Shown here: in pieces, positions 47,585-58,103 of the stretch
Numbering within the stretch: position 1 is the first letter of the stretch
Layout of the letters: each line of letters starts with the position of its first letter
Origin: Bacillus andreraoultii
GTDB lineage: Bacteria > Bacillota > Bacilli > Bacillales > Caldibacillaceae
Length of the DNA: 64,000 bases
Assembly (NCBI RefSeq): GCF_001244735.1
Contig: NZ_LN868937.1
Location: 1,236,894 to 1,300,893, forward strand
Direction of reading: 5' to 3'
Notes under the pieces: model-generated
What the model was told of the DNA's origin: nothing
Seen by the model: the letters and a program-made list of their open reading frames with translations, nothing else
The model's database searches: none
Made by a program: the position numbers and the translations under genes

Positions 47585-47613
47585 TTGACAGTCACCTTTA
47601 ATTGTAACATAAT
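47585..47613 (+). promoter_or_regulatory. Promoter of secDF
   Basis: TTGACA (47585-47590), 17-base spacer, CATAAT (47608-47613), about 80 bp before the secDF start. Confidence 0.7.
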
Positions 47614-47693
47614 GTACATGTTCTAATTTAGTCTGAAAACCTCATATGAAAACGTTTTGAATAGCTAGTATGGGTGTTCTCGTAAGGAGGATT

Positions 47694-49964
47694 ATGAAAC
47701 AGATGGTTAAACGCAGTAGAATTATAGCAGTTTTTCTCATCGTCATACTGTTTGCTAGTCTACTTGGTACCACTACTAATCCTATTCTTGATAGAATCAA
47801 ACTAGGTCTTGACCTTCAAGGTGGATTTGAAGTTTTATACCAAGTAAGCCCTGTTAACGATGGTGATAAAATTACCGAATCAACGTTAACAAGTACGGCT
47901 CAAGCATTGAATAAACGTATTAATGCATTAGGAGTTAGTGAACCGAGAATTGATGTAGAAGAAGGAAATCGGATTCGAGTTCAGCTTGCTGGAATTAAAG
48001 ATCAAAAACAAGCAAGGGATATGTTATCTACAACGGCTGAATTATCATTTCGTGATGCAGAAGATAATAAATTACTAGATGGCACTGATCTTGTCCAGGG
48101 CGGTGCAAAACAATCTTATGATCAAAGTGGAAATCCAAATGTAACGTTAAAATTAAAGGATGCAGCTCGTTTTGCTCATGCAACTGAGAAAGCGATGCAA
48201 AAAAGCCCATCTGTTATGGTTATATGGTTAGACTTTGATAAGAAGACAGATTCGTATGCCTCTGAAGCGACGAAAGCAGATCCAAAATTTATTTCCGCAC
48301 CAAGAGTTTCTAAAGTGATTAATAGTAGTGATGTAGAAATTACAGGTCAATTTACTGTAGAAGAGGCAAAAACATTAGCTGAACTCTTAAATGCAGGTGC
48401 ATTGCCAGTTAAATTGAAGGAAATCTATTCTACCTCAGTTGGTGCTCAATTTGGTGCCAATGCATTACAAAAAACAGTTACTGCCGGAATGATTGGTATT
48501 GCAGCTATCTATTTATTCTTAATTGCTTTTTATCGATTACCGGGTTTAATTGCTAGTATTACAATGACTATATATATATGGCTAATTCTTGCTGTTTATG
48601 ACGGTCTGAATGCTGTACTAACTTTACCTGGGATAGCAGCCTTATTACTTGGAATTGGGATGGCGGTTGATGCCAATGTTATTTCCTATGAAAGACTAAA
48701 AGAGGAGATAAGAGTTGGACGTTCTCTACAAGCTGCCTATAAAGAATCAACGAAATCATCCTTAATTACAATTATTGACTCACAGTTGACAACCATTCTT
48801 GCTGCTGTTGTATTGTTTATTTATGGAGAAAGTTCTGTCAAGGGCTTTGCAACAATGTTAATCGTTAGTATTTTAGTAAGTTTTATTACAGCTGTTTATT
48901 TATCCCACTTAATTTTAGGGTTATTAATAAAGAGTAACTGGTTAAATGATAAGGTTCGTTGGTTTGGAGTAAAACCAACGAATATACACGATATTAAAGA
49001 AGGCGTCGATACAACCGAGTTAACAACAAAATTTGATCGTGTTGATTTTGTCAAACATAAAAATAAATTTTTCATTGCCTCTGGTGTTCTTATTGTCATT
49101 GGCTTAATCATGCTATCTATTTTCCGTTTGAATTTGTCTATCGATTTTACAAGTGGTGCTCGGATTGAAATTATGTCTAATAAGGCTTTAACGACTCAGG
49201 AAGTCAAAACTGAACTTAGTAAATTCGATATAAAAACGGATGATATCGTGTTATCTGGTGACAATCATGATCGGGCTGTTGTTCGATATAAAGGCACATT
49301 AACACAAAAAGAAATTAATAATATGAAACAATATTTCCATGAAAAATATGGATCTGATCCAAGTGTTAGTGTTGTAACACCGACTGTTGGGAAAGAGTTA
49401 GTAAGAAATGCGATTAAAGCTATTATTATTGCTTCTATTGGTATGATTATTTATGTTGGTCTCAGGTTCGAATGGAGGATGGGTGTTTCTGCAATCGTTG
49501 CGCTTCTCCATGATGTGTTCTTCATGGTTGCTATTTTCAGCATTACCCGTCTTGAAGTCGATTTGAACTTTGTCGCGGCAATTTTAACGATTGTAGGTTA
49601 TTCGATTAATGATACGATCGTTACATTTGACCGAATTCGTGACCATCTCAAGAAGAAAAAGAAAATCCGGAAATATGAGGAACTGGTTCAAATTGTCAAC
49701 GGCAGTTTACGACAAGTGTTTACCCGTTCCATTAATACGGTAGTTACGACTATCCTCCCTGTCGTTGCTTTACTTTTGATGGGCAGTGAAGCTATTTGGA
49801 ATTTCTCACTTGCGATGTTTGTCGGATTAATCATCGGGGTATATTCTTCTCTATTCATCGCTTCACAATTATGGCTTGCTTGGAAAGGTAGAGAGCTTAA
49901 ACAAAAAGGTGTATTAATTACGTATAAAGAAAAGAAAAAGTATTCAGATCAACCACAAGTGTAA
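47694..49964 (+). CDS. secDF: Fused protein-export subunit SecDF
   Basis: 756-residue single-chain SecD-SecF with about 12 membrane segments. SecD part: LGLDLQGGFEVLYQV, P1 head domain, then GMAVDANVISYERLKEE. SecF part: LSIDFTSGARIEI, then VGYSINDTIVTFDRIRD. It uses the proton gradient to pull secreted proteins through SecYEG. ATG 47694 follows AAGGAGG. Fusion is the usual state in Bacillus. Confidence 0.96.
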   Translation: MKQMVKRSRIIAVFLIVILFASLLGTTTNPILDRIKLGLDLQGGFEVLYQVSPVNDGDKITESTLTSTAQALNKRINALGVSEPRIDVEEGNRIRVQLAGIKDQKQARDMLSTTAELSFRDAEDNKLLDGTDLVQGGAKQSYDQSGNPNVTLKLKDAARFAHATEKAMQKSPSVMVIWLDFDKKTDSYASEATKADPKFISAPRVSKVINSSDVEITGQFTVEEAKTLAELLNAGALPVKLKEIYSTSVGAQFGANALQKTVTAGMIGIAAIYLFLIAFYRLPGLIASITMTIYIWLILAVYDGLNAVLTLPGIAALLLGIGMAVDANVISYERLKEEIRVGRSLQAAYKESTKSSLITIIDSQLTTILAAVVLFIYGESSVKGFATMLIVSILVSFITAVYLSHLILGLLIKSNWLNDKVRWFGVKPTNIHDIKEGVDTTELTTKFDRVDFVKHKNKFFIASGVLIVIGLIMLSIFRLNLSIDFTSGARIEIMSNKALTTQEVKTELSKFDIKTDDIVLSGDNHDRAVVRYKGTLTQKEINNMKQYFHEKYGSDPSVSVVTPTVGKELVRNAIKAIIIASIGMIIYVGLRFEWRMGVSAIVALLHDVFFMVAIFSITRLEVDLNFVAAILTIVGYSINDTIVTFDRIRDHLKKKKKIRKYEELVQIVNGSLRQVFTRSINTVVTTILPVVALLLMGSEAIWNFSLAMFVGLIIGVYSSLFIASQLWLAWKGRELKQKGVLITYKEKKKYSDQPQV

Positions 49965-49975
49965 TTCAATAAAAA

Positions 49976-50008
49976 AACTCGCTCTTTTCGTCTTAGGGCG
50001 AGTTTTTT
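49976..50008 (+). terminator. Terminator after secDF
   Basis: ACTCGCTC and GGGCGAGT pair around TTTTCGTCTTA, followed by six T. A-run on the other side makes it possibly bidirectional. Confidence 0.85.
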
Positions 50009-50094
50009 ATTCGTTTCATCTTGCCACCAGAAAGTAACAAATGTAACTTAACATTTCTGATTCATGAAAACAAATGAAAATGTTGTACACCTAA

Positions 50095-50123
50095 TTGATT
50101 CACTTTCATCTCTCTAGTATAAT
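50095..50123 (+). promoter_or_regulatory. Promoter of recJ
   Basis: TTGATT (50095-50100), 17-base spacer, TATAAT (50118-50123), 26 bp before the recJ start. This rules out earlier start codons in the frame. Confidence 0.75.
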
Positions 50124-50148
50124 GGATGAGTTGAGAGGTGATAGAATA

Positions 50149-52509
50149 ATGTTACAAGCCAAAACACGCTGGGTGATTAATGAAGGAAATCGCCAAAAAG
50201 CGGAAGAACTAGTGAATAAATTACAGTTAACACCTCTAGTAGCGAATTTGTTAGTTAATCGAGGAATAGATACTGCTCAAGAAGCGAATCTCTTTTTAGA
50301 TTCAAATAGTGATTTTCATCATCCTTTCCTACTTAACGATATGGATATATGTGTTGAACGAGTTCATCAAGCGATACGGAATGGGGAGAAAATTGTTGTT
50401 TATGGCGATTACGATGCGGATGGCGTAACGAGTACGTATGTCTTATTAAAAACATTACACACACTTGGTGCGAATGCCGACTATTATATACCAAACCGCT
50501 TCACAGAAGGATATGGCCCGAATGAACAGGCATTTAGGAATCTAAAAGATGCTGGATACGAACTATTAATAACCGTGGATAATGGTATATCCGGCATACA
50601 TGAAGCGAAAGTAGCAAAGGAAATTGGCATTGATTTAATCGTAACAGATCACCATGAACCTGGCCTTGAATTGCCAGATTGTTTAGCAATTATCCATCCG
50701 AAAAGGCAAGACTCCACTTATCCTTTTCAAGAATTAGCTGGTGTTGGAGTGGCCTATAAAGTAGCAACAGCACTATTAGGTGAAGCACCCGAAGAACTTC
50801 TCCCTTTTGTTGCAATCGGAACAATTGCTGATTTAGTTCCTCTTCGTGATGAAAATCGATTATTTGTAAAAAAAGGTTTACCGTTATTGCAAACTTCGAA
50901 CCATCTCGGCTTAAAAGCGTTAATGCAAAAATCGGGAATTAACCAACAAGCATTAAATGAAGAAACGATTAGCTTTGGACTTGCTCCTAGAATAAATGCA
51001 CCAGGTAGATTGGAACATGCCGGTATTGTCGTTGATTTATTTTTATCCAATGATAAAAAAGAAGCAGAATTTCTAGCTTCTGAAATAGATGATTTAAATA
51101 AGGAAAGACAAACAATTGTTGAACAAATGACGAATGAAGCACTGACCGAAATTAATCAATCAGTGGAACATCAAGACAGCAAGGTTATTCTAATCGGTAA
51201 AGAGAATTGGCATCCTGGTGTAATCGGAATCGTTGCTTCTCGTTTAGTAGAAAAATATTATCGACCTGCTATTGTCTTTTCTTATGATTCCGTGACAGGA
51301 CTTGCAAAAGGTTCTGCTAGAAGTATTCCAAAATTTAATATGTATACAAACTTATCCCAATCAACAGATATATTACTGCATTTTGGTGGTCATCCAATGG
51401 CGGCAGGAATGACTTTAAAAATAGAAGATGTGTCTATTTTACGAAAGCGATTAAATGATTTGGCCCATGAACAATTAACAGCCGAAGATTTTATACCTAT
51501 TACGAATATTGACGGTGTATTTTCTTTGGAAGATATAAACTTATTAGCTATCGAGGAAATGTATAAACTTGCTCCGTTCGGTGTGACCAATCCAAAACCG
51601 AATATATTGATTAATGATGTTCAATTGCCGCAACTAAGAAAAGTTGGTGCAGATCAAAAACATGTGAAATTAACGATTGAAACTGATCACTCTCAACTTG
51701 ACGGAATAGGTTTTCATATGGGTTATATTGCCGAAGAAGTATCACCAATCTCAAATGTTTCAGTTGTTGGTGAATTAGATATTAATGAGTGGAATAACGT
51801 TCGTAAACCCCAGCTTATTTTAAAAGATGTCGCCGTGAATGAGTGGCAATTATTTGACTTTCGGAGCAATCGAAAATTAAATGAATGGATGAATCAAATA
51901 CCAACAAATAATCGGAAATTTATTATTTTCCGAGAAAACACAATAAAACAGATGAATTTAACAAACAATAGTCATGAGCTTGCAATTATTCATTCAGAAG
52001 CGGCTGCACGTGATTGTGTACTAGATGGTATGAATGTTGTCTTAGTGGACTTCCCACAATCAAAACAGCAACTACAGTACTTGCTTAGTGGTAAGAAAGT
52101 GGCTAGAATTTATGCCCATTTTCATCAGGAAGAAATTGAAATGTTAAATACGATGCCAACAAGAGATGACTTTAAATGGTACTATGCGTTTCTCTATAAA
52201 AAAGGTGTCTTTGATCTTCGTCAGTATGGAGTCGATTTGGCTAGACGAAAAGGTTGGTCAGTTCGTACATTAAAGTTTATGACGACTGTGTTTTTTGAAT
52301 TGGATTTTGTTACAATGAGTAATGGTATTATAACAGTCGTCAAAACTCCGGAAAAAAGAGACTTATCTAACTCAAAAACGTACCAATCAAGACAAGAGAT
52401 TATCCAATTGGAAAAGAACTTACTTTTATCTTCATACAAGCAATTAAAAGAGAATTTAGATTTGTTTATTGGCACTGCGAAACTTGAGGAGGCAGAATTA
52501 TGGATTTAA
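50149..52509 (+). CDS. recJ: Single-strand 5'-3' exonuclease RecJ
   Basis: 786-residue DHH-family nuclease for repair and recombination. Motifs: [48 protein letters not shown], and DHHA1 [11 protein letters not shown] RecJ OB domain follows (about 455-560), then a Bacillus-type C-terminal extension (570-786) of low conservation. ATG 50149 follows GAGAGGTG and lies just after the promoter. It overlaps apt by 10 bp. Confidence 0.95.
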   Translation: MLQAKTRWVINEGNRQKAEELVNKLQLTPLVANLLVNRGIDTAQEANLFLDSNSDFHHPFLLNDMDICVERVHQAIRNGEKIVVYGDYDADGVTSTYVLLKTLHTLGANADYYIPNRFTEGYGPNEQAFRNLKDAGYELLITVDNGISGIHEAKVAKEIGIDLIVTDHHEPGLELPDCLAIIHPKRQDSTYPFQELAGVGVAYKVATALLGEAPEELLPFVAIGTIADLVPLRDENRLFVKKGLPLLQTSNHLGLKALMQKSGINQQALNEETISFGLAPRINAPGRLEHAGIVVDLFLSNDKKEAEFLASEIDDLNKERQTIVEQMTNEALTEINQSVEHQDSKVILIGKENWHPGVIGIVASRLVEKYYRPAIVFSYDSVTGLAKGSARSIPKFNMYTNLSQSTDILLHFGGHPMAAGMTLKIEDVSILRKRLNDLAHEQLTAEDFIPITNIDGVFSLEDINLLAIEEMYKLAPFGVTNPKPNILINDVQLPQLRKVGADQKHVKLTIETDHSQLDGIGFHMGYIAEEVSPISNVSVVGELDINEWNNVRKPQLILKDVAVNEWQLFDFRSNRKLNEWMNQIPTNNRKFIIFRENTIKQMNLTNNSHELAIIHSEAAARDCVLDGMNVVLVDFPQSKQQLQYLLSGKKVARIYAHFHQEEIEMLNTMPTRDDFKWYYAFLYKKGVFDLRQYGVDLARRKGWSVRTLKFMTTVFFELDFVTMSNGIITVVKTPEKRDLSNSKTYQSRQEIIQLEKNLLLSSYKQLKENLDLFIGTAKLEEAELWI

Positions 52510-53012
52510 CGAAATTTGTAGCAATTGTTCAAGATTGGCCAAGTAAAGGAATTAGCTTTAAAGATATAACACCTTTAATGGCTGACGGTGGAGCTTTTAA
52601 ATATGCAACAGAACAAATTGTTGAATATGCAAAAGAAAAAGAAGTAGATATTGTTGTAGGTCCAGAAGCTCGTGGGTTTATTATTGGCTGTCCTGTCGCC
52701 TATGCATTAGGAGTAGGCTTTGCTCCTGTACGTAAAGAGGGAAAACTACCTCGTGAAACAATAAAAGTACAGTACGGTTTAGAATATGGAAAAGACGTAT
52801 TAACCATTCATAAAGATGCAATAAAACCAGGACAACGGGTATTAATTATTGACGATTTACTAGCTACAGGTGGTACAATAGAAGCAACAAAAAAATTAGT
52901 AGAAGAATTAGGCGGTGTTGTCGTAGGAGCAGCATTCCTTATTGAACTATCTTATCTAAATGGTCGTGACAAATTGCAAGGTATTGACTTAAAAACATTA
53001 ATTAAATATTAA
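52500..53012 (+). CDS. apt: Adenine phosphoribosyltransferase
   Basis: 170-residue purine-salvage enzyme making AMP from adenine and PRPP. It has [29 protein letters not shown] and the PRPP loop [19 protein letters not shown] 52500 lies inside recJ with AGGAGG before it. Next gene relA; the pair is conserved in Bacillus. A GCTTGGC/GCCAAGC hairpin at 53033-53052 may end the transcript. Confidence 0.97.
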   Translation: MDLTKFVAIVQDWPSKGISFKDITPLMADGGAFKYATEQIVEYAKEKEVDIVVGPEARGFIIGCPVAYALGVGFAPVRKEGKLPRETIKVQYGLEYGKDVLTIHKDAIKPGQRVLIIDDLLATGGTIEATKKLVEELGGVVVGAAFLIELSYLNGRDKLQGIDLKTLIKY

Positions 53013-53214
53013 ACTAAACTGCTGAATGGAAGGCTTGGCTTATATGCCAAGCTATTCATTTAGATGAATTTGGAAATAAAAAGTAATAATCTACTGTATT
53101 TATTTTGAGTAAACAGATAAAATACTTTACTTTTCGTATTTTTTTATAAATAATAGATACAATTAATTGTACGTTAACAAGCAAGTAAAGATGCATTTTA
53201 TAAAGGTGATTAAC

Positions 53215-55407
53215 ATGAGTTCCGATCAAACAATAACAATTGAAGAATGTATGGAAAAAGTTAGCGGATATTTAAACGAAGAACATACTGCTTTAGTTCG
53301 ACGTGCATATGAATTTGCTGAGTTTGCACATCATGATCAAATCCGTAAGTCTGGAGAACCGTATATTGTTCATCCGATTCAAGTAGTAGGGATTCTTGCG
53401 GATTTAAAAATGGATCCAGCTACATTAGCTGCGGGCTTTTTACATGATGTCGTAGAAGATACAGAAATTACTTTTGAGCAAATTGAACAAGAGTTTAGTA
53501 CTGAAATCGCAATGTTAGTAGACGGTGTTACGAAGCTTGGCAAAATTAAATATAAATCTCATCAAGAGCAACAGGCTGAAAATCATCGAAAAATGCTTGT
53601 CGCAATGGCTAAAGATATGCGGGTCATATTAATTAAATTTGCTGACCGCTTGCATAATATGCGGACGTTAAAACATTTACCGGAAGAAAAACAGCGACGA
53701 ATTGCGAATGAGACGTTAGAGATTTTCGCCCCCCTTGCCCATCGTTTAGGGATTTCGAAAATTAAATGGGAACTAGAGGATACAGCCCTCCGCTATTTAA
53801 ATCCTCAACAATATTATCGAATTGTCAATTTAATGAAGAGAAAACGGGCTGAAAGAGAAGAATATATTCATCAAGTTATTGATGAAGTTCAAAATCGGGT
53901 TGATGAAGTAGCCATTAAAGCGGAAATTACTGGTCGGCCGAAACATATTTATAGTATTTATCGAAAAATGGTATTACAAAACAAACAATTTAACGAAATT
54001 TATGATTTGTTAGCCGTCCGTATTATCGTAAATAGTATTAAAGACTGTTATGCTGTACTAGGGATTATCCATACTTGTTGGAAACCAATGCCGGGTAGAT
54101 TTAAAGATTATATTGCGATGCCAAAGCAAAATATGTATCAGTCCTTACATACGACTGTCATCGGACCAAAAGGTGATCCGCTAGAAGTACAAATCAGGAC
54201 TTTTGAAATGCATCAAATTGCTGAGTACGGGATTGCCGCACACTGGGCATATAAAGAAGGAAAAAAAGCAAACAATCGTGACCAATTCGAAAAAAAATTA
54301 ACTTGGTTCAGAGAAATTTTGGAGTTCCAAAATGAATCGACGAATGCTGAAGAGTTCATGCAATCATTAAAAGTCGATTTATTTTCCGATATGGTTTATG
54401 TGTTTACTCCAAAAGGAGAGGTGTTTGAGCTACCGTCTGGATCTGTACCAATAGATTTTGCATATCGAATTCATTCGGAAATCGGTAATAAAACAATTGG
54501 CGCAAAAGTAAATAACAAGATGGTTCCATTGGATTATAAATTGAAAACAGGGGACATCGTCGAAATTCTTACATCAAAGCACTCTTATGGTCCAAGTCGG
54601 GACTGGATTAAATTAGCCCAAACTTCCCAAGCGAAAAACAAAATTAAACAGTTCTTCAAACGGCAATTAAAAGAAGAAAATGTTAGTAAAGGGAAAGAAC
54701 TTGTGGAACGAGAAATTCGTAATCTTGATTTTGAGTTAAAAGAAGTTATGACCCAAGATAACTTAAAACGGGTAGCAGACAAGTTTAATTTTGCCAATGA
54801 AGAAGATATGTACGCTGCAGTTGGCTACAATGGAATAACAGCTGCTCAAATAGCGAATCGTTTAACAGAGAAACTACGGAAGAAGAAAGAAAATGAAGAA
54901 GCATTATTATTAAAAGAAATTTCCGAGGCAAAACCAGTAGCACATCCACGCCGTCATGACCCAGGTGTTCGAGTAAAAGGAATTGATAACCTACTCATCC
55001 GATTGTCTAAATGTTGCAGCCCAATTCCGGGAGATGAGATTGTTGGATACATTACAAAAGGCCGAGGTGTTTCTGTTCACCGTACGGATTGTCCAAATGT
55101 CAAAGGTGATGATGCAAGGGATCGACTAATTCCAGTTGAATGGGAAGGTTACGCGTCAACGAAGAAAGAATATAATGTTGATTTAGAAATAAACGGCTAT
55201 GATCGTAGAGGATTATTAAATGAAGTTTTACAGGCAGTTAATGAAACAAAAACAAATATTTCCCAAGTTTCAGGGAAAACCGATCGAAACAAAATGGCCT
55301 CTATTCATTTATCTATATCGATTCAAAATATTGCCCACTTGAAGAAAGTCGTTGATCGTATAAAACAAATTCACGACATTTATTCCGTCCGACGGGTAAT
55401 GAACTAG
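53215..55407 (+). CDS. relA: Bifunctional (p)ppGpp synthetase/hydrolase RelA
   Basis: 730-residue stringent-response enzyme. Domains: HD hydrolase (HPIQVVGIL, FLHDVVEDT), synthetase (GRFKDYIAMPKQNMYQSLHTTV, EVQIRTFEMHQIAEYGIAAHW), TGS (FTPKGEVFELPSGSVPIDFAY), a Cys-Cys zinc-finger region (LSKCCSPIPGDEIVGYIT) and C-terminal ACT. The RFKD motif marks bifunctional enzymes. ATG 53215 follows AAAGGTG; upstream in-frame codons lack a site. Confidence 0.97.
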   Translation: MSSDQTITIEECMEKVSGYLNEEHTALVRRAYEFAEFAHHDQIRKSGEPYIVHPIQVVGILADLKMDPATLAAGFLHDVVEDTEITFEQIEQEFSTEIAMLVDGVTKLGKIKYKSHQEQQAENHRKMLVAMAKDMRVILIKFADRLHNMRTLKHLPEEKQRRIANETLEIFAPLAHRLGISKIKWELEDTALRYLNPQQYYRIVNLMKRKRAEREEYIHQVIDEVQNRVDEVAIKAEITGRPKHIYSIYRKMVLQNKQFNEIYDLLAVRIIVNSIKDCYAVLGIIHTCWKPMPGRFKDYIAMPKQNMYQSLHTTVIGPKGDPLEVQIRTFEMHQIAEYGIAAHWAYKEGKKANNRDQFEKKLTWFREILEFQNESTNAEEFMQSLKVDLFSDMVYVFTPKGEVFELPSGSVPIDFAYRIHSEIGNKTIGAKVNNKMVPLDYKLKTGDIVEILTSKHSYGPSRDWIKLAQTSQAKNKIKQFFKRQLKEENVSKGKELVEREIRNLDFELKEVMTQDNLKRVADKFNFANEEDMYAAVGYNGITAAQIANRLTEKLRKKKENEEALLLKEISEAKPVAHPRRHDPGVRVKGIDNLLIRLSKCCSPIPGDEIVGYITKGRGVSVHRTDCPNVKGDDARDRLIPVEWEGYASTKKEYNVDLEINGYDRRGLLNEVLQAVNETKTNISQVSGKTDRNKMASIHLSISIQNIAHLKKVVDRIKQIHDIYSVRRVMN

Positions 55408-55419
55408 AGGAGGTTTCTA

Positions 55420-55860
55420 ATGAAAGTTGTCTTACAAAGAGCAAAAAAGGCCTCTGTATCTGTTGCTGGAAATATAATTGGTAAGATTGAAAAAGGTTTT
55501 GTTTTACTTGTAGGTGTAACGCATGAAGATACTGAACGGGATGCTGAGTATTTAGCAGAAAAAATTTCAGGTTTACGTGTATTTGAGGATGAAAATGGGA
55601 AAATGAATTTATCCCTACAGGATATCGGTGGAGAAATCCTATCTATTTCCCAATTCACCTTATATGGTGATACTCGTAAAGGTAGACGCCCAAATTTTAT
55701 GGATGCAGCTAGACCGGAACAAGCAAATAAGCTTTATGAATATTTCAATGCGAAATTGCGAGAAAAAGAAATCCTTGTTGAGACAGGAGAATTTGGGGCA
55801 ATGATGGATGTTACTTTCACGAATGATGGACCGGTTACATTAGTCATTGAAAGTAAATAA
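55420..55860 (+). CDS. dtd: D-aminoacyl-tRNA deacylase
   Basis: 146-residue proofreading enzyme that frees tRNA from D-amino acids. Motifs: [33 protein letters not shown] and the cross-subunit Gly-cisPro [17 protein letters not shown] precedes the start, 12 bp after relA. Confidence 0.97.
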   Translation: MKVVLQRAKKASVSVAGNIIGKIEKGFVLLVGVTHEDTERDAEYLAEKISGLRVFEDENGKMNLSLQDIGGEILSISQFTLYGDTRKGRRPNFMDAARPEQANKLYEYFNAKLREKEILVETGEFGAMMDVTFTNDGPVTLVIESK

Positions 55861-55869
55861 GAATAGGTG

Positions 55870-55903
55870 GACAAACTGTGGAAGATTCGGTTTGTCTTTT
55901 TTT
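55870..55903 (+). terminator. Terminator after dtd
   Basis: GACAAAC...GTTTGTC hairpin followed by seven T. Confidence 0.8.
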
Positions 55904-55942
55904 ATGGAATGAATAAGACCAACTGAAAATAGTTTTAACTTT

Positions 55943-56100
55943 TTTAGCTAATAGGAAAGCATTAATTCTCCAATTTCTACGTTCCTATACGCAAAAGCGC
56001 ACAAGGAAGACTCTAGATAGCTACGGCCGAAAAATTCTCTTTCTTATTAAGCGATCTCTAGTCTTTCTTCGTTAAGGCTTGTGCGTTTAGAGTTTTCTTT
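55943..56100 (+). repeat. Intergenic repeat family, copy 6 (dtd-yrzK region)
   Basis: TTTTTTAGCTAATAGGAAAG, then TCCAATTTCTACGTTCC, TATACGCAAAAGCGCACAAG, GAAGACTCTAG, GCTACGGCCGAAAAATTCTC and GCGATCTCTAGTCTTTC. Ends near GTTTAGAGTTTTCTTT. The remainder of the 380-bp gap is unassigned. Confidence 0.75.
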
Positions 56101-56239
56101 AGGAACTTCGAGAAAGAATCCTCCCCATTCATTTGGGAGATGAAAGCTCGGTCAGATTTCTTCCTAGTCAATGTAAAACTCGATGAATTTAAGGGCATAC
56201 TACATAAAGACAAATGACTTATGGCTAGGAGGAACAAAC

Positions 56240-56416
56240 ATGCATTCTAGTGACAAAAATGAACATGCAAATTTATCAAGTAAACAAGTATTTGGTGTCG
56301 ACTTCCATGATTTTATCGTTAAACAGGAAGATTCATCGTCATTCGAATTAGCTTCAGAATATGGACTTTCGTTAGGTGAAGTAAGAAAACTGAAAAAACA
56401 ACTTTTTCGCTCATAA
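56240..56416 (+). CDS. Small hypothetical protein with helix-turn-helix-like end
   Basis: 58-residue protein, MHSSDKNEHANLSSKQVF..., with strong ribosome site TAGGAGG nine bases before ATG 56240. The C-terminal ELASEYGLSLGEVRKLKKQLFRS looks like the recognition part of a sigma-factor-like helix-turn-helix. It stands alone between dtd and the hisS T-box. I do not know its function. Confidence 0.65.
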   Translation: MHSSDKNEHANLSSKQVFGVDFHDFIVKQEDSSSFELASEYGLSLGEVRKLKKQLFRS

Positions 56417-56421
56417 GCTAC

Positions 56422-56450
56422 TTGACAATTGAAGTTGCTTCCCTTAACAT
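56422..56450 (+). promoter_or_regulatory. Promoter of the hisS-aspS operon
   Basis: TTGACA (56422-56427), 17-base spacer, TAACAT (56445-56450), just before the T-box leader and six bases after the previous stop codon. Confidence 0.75.
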
Positions 56451-56456
56451 TAATAA

Positions 56457-56745
56457 ACAATAAGAATATATTTTAAGCTGATGACGGAGAAAAGTAATTT
56501 CACCCCAAATGGAAAAGAGAGGGGATGGCATGGCTGAAACCATTCCTCCATGATGATGAAATGAAAGACACTCCTGAAGTTATCTCTGAACAATCATTCA
56601 TTTGATTCAGTAAGAGTTTTACGTATTCAGGCGTTAACTGACGAAAGTGGAAGATTGGAAATACTCTCTCTTCAATTAGGGTGGCACCGCGAGATCAGCT
56701 CTCGTCCCTTGGTTTTTTACAAGGAACGAGGGCTTTTTGTTTTGC
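56457..56745 (+). ncRNA. T-box leader of hisS-aspS
   Basis: tRNA-sensing leader. The T-box AGGGTGGCACCGCG is at 56678-56691, followed by a terminator (CTCGTCCCTTG / CAAGGAACGAG then CTTTTTG, about 56700-56740). Upstream lie Stem I (GGATGG...AAACCATTCC) and a candidate specifier GACAC at 56567-56571, which contains both GAC (Asp) and overlapping CAC (His), suiting an operon for both synthetases. Uncharged tRNA binding should stabilise the antiterminator and permit transcription. Confidence 0.9.
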
Positions 56746-56817
56746 TTTTATATTTACAATCCTAGAATAAGCACTACATACAATATTTATTTATACATAT
56801 TTAAAGGAGGTAAAACA

Positions 56818-58089
56818 TTGAAAGTTCAAATACCTAGAGGAACTCAAGATATCCTCCCCGAACAAGCAAAAGTTTGGCAATGGATAGAAGAAAAAATGAG
56901 AGAAGTTACAAAGCAATACCATTACAAAGAAATCCGTACACCCATCTTTGAACATACCGACATTTTTGCAAGAGGTGTAGGAGATACAACAGATATTGTC
57001 CAAAAGGAAATGTATTCATTTCAAGATCGAGGTGGTCGAGATTTAACGCTAAGACCAGAGGGAACAGCTGCTGTTGTAAGATCTTTTGTAGAAAATAAAA
57101 TGTATGGCGATCCAAACCAACCTGTAAAACTTTATTATGTCGGACCTATGTTTCGCTATGAACGACCTCAATCAGGAAGATATCGTCAATTTGTGCAATT
57201 TGGCGTAGAAGCATTAGGAAGCCAAGATCCAGCCATTGATGCGGAAGTGATTGGTCTTGCCATGGACATATATAAACAAGTTGGTCTTAAAAACTTAAAC
57301 CTAGTTATTAATAGTTTAGGTGATAAGGAAAGTCGCGCGAATCATCGCGAAGCATTAATTCAACATTTTCAACCACGTATCGATGAGTTTTGTAAAGATT
57401 GTCAAAACCGACTTGAAAAAAATCCATTAAGAATTCTTGATTGTAAAGTAGATCGTGATCATGAACTAATGAAAACAGCACCGTCAATTCTTGATTATTT
57501 AAATGATGAGTCAAAAGTTTATTTTGAGAAGGTTTGTCAATATTTAACAGATTTAGGGATTGAATATACCATTGATCCAAAGTTAGTACGTGGTTTAGAT
57601 TATTATAATGCAACGACATTTGAAATTATGAGTTCAGCAGCAGGATTTGGAGCGATTACAACTTTATGTGGTGGTGGTCGTTACAACGGTTTAGTTGAAG
57701 AATTTGGTGGACCAGAAACACCGGGAATTGGTTTTGCATTAAGTATCGAACGATTAATTGCTGCACTGGAAGCAGAAAACGTTCAATTAAATCTTCCTCA
57801 TGAAATTGACTTTTACCTTATTGCACTTGGAGACCGTGCGAAAGATTATTCGGTTAAATTATTAAATGATTTACGTCATAATGGTTTTTCAGCGGATCGA
57901 GATTATACGAATCGAAAAATGAAAGCTCAGTTAAAATCAGCTGATCGACTTTCTGCTAAATATGTACTCATCTTAGGTGAAGATGAATTAGACCAAGGGA
58001 TCATTCAAATGAAAAACATGCAAACAAGTGAGCAAAAAGAAATTCATTTACAGTCTTTTATTGAAGAAATTAAGCAACTTGTAATTTAA
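56818..58089 (+). CDS. hisS: Histidyl-tRNA synthetase
   Basis: 423-residue class II synthetase. Motifs: [11 protein letters not shown], motif 2 [21 protein letters not shown], histidine [16 protein letters not shown], motif 3 [11 protein letters not shown], and a C-terminal anticodon domain (330-423). The start is TTG 56818, eight bases after AAAGGAGG. It forms an operon with aspS, under the T-box. Confidence 0.97.
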   Translation: MKVQIPRGTQDILPEQAKVWQWIEEKMREVTKQYHYKEIRTPIFEHTDIFARGVGDTTDIVQKEMYSFQDRGGRDLTLRPEGTAAVVRSFVENKMYGDPNQPVKLYYVGPMFRYERPQSGRYRQFVQFGVEALGSQDPAIDAEVIGLAMDIYKQVGLKNLNLVINSLGDKESRANHREALIQHFQPRIDEFCKDCQNRLEKNPLRILDCKVDRDHELMKTAPSILDYLNDESKVYFEKVCQYLTDLGIEYTIDPKLVRGLDYYNATTFEIMSSAAGFGAITTLCGGGRYNGLVEEFGGPETPGIGFALSIERLIAALEAENVQLNLPHEIDFYLIALGDRAKDYSVKLLNDLRHNGFSADRDYTNRKMKAQLKSADRLSAKYVLILGEDELDQGIIQMKNMQTSEQKEIHLQSFIEEIKQLVI

Positions 58090-58103
58090 TGGAGGATGGA
58101 AAA

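Noticed and set aside
47646-47659. TGAAAACGTTTTGA upstream of secDF as a CcpA site
   Set aside because: One mismatch at a conserved cre position and no metabolic reason for carbon control of secDF; probably chance.
50095-50148. Upstream start of recJ at 50095
   Set aside because: That stretch is the sigma-A promoter (TTGATT, 17 bases, TATAAT), so it is not translated.
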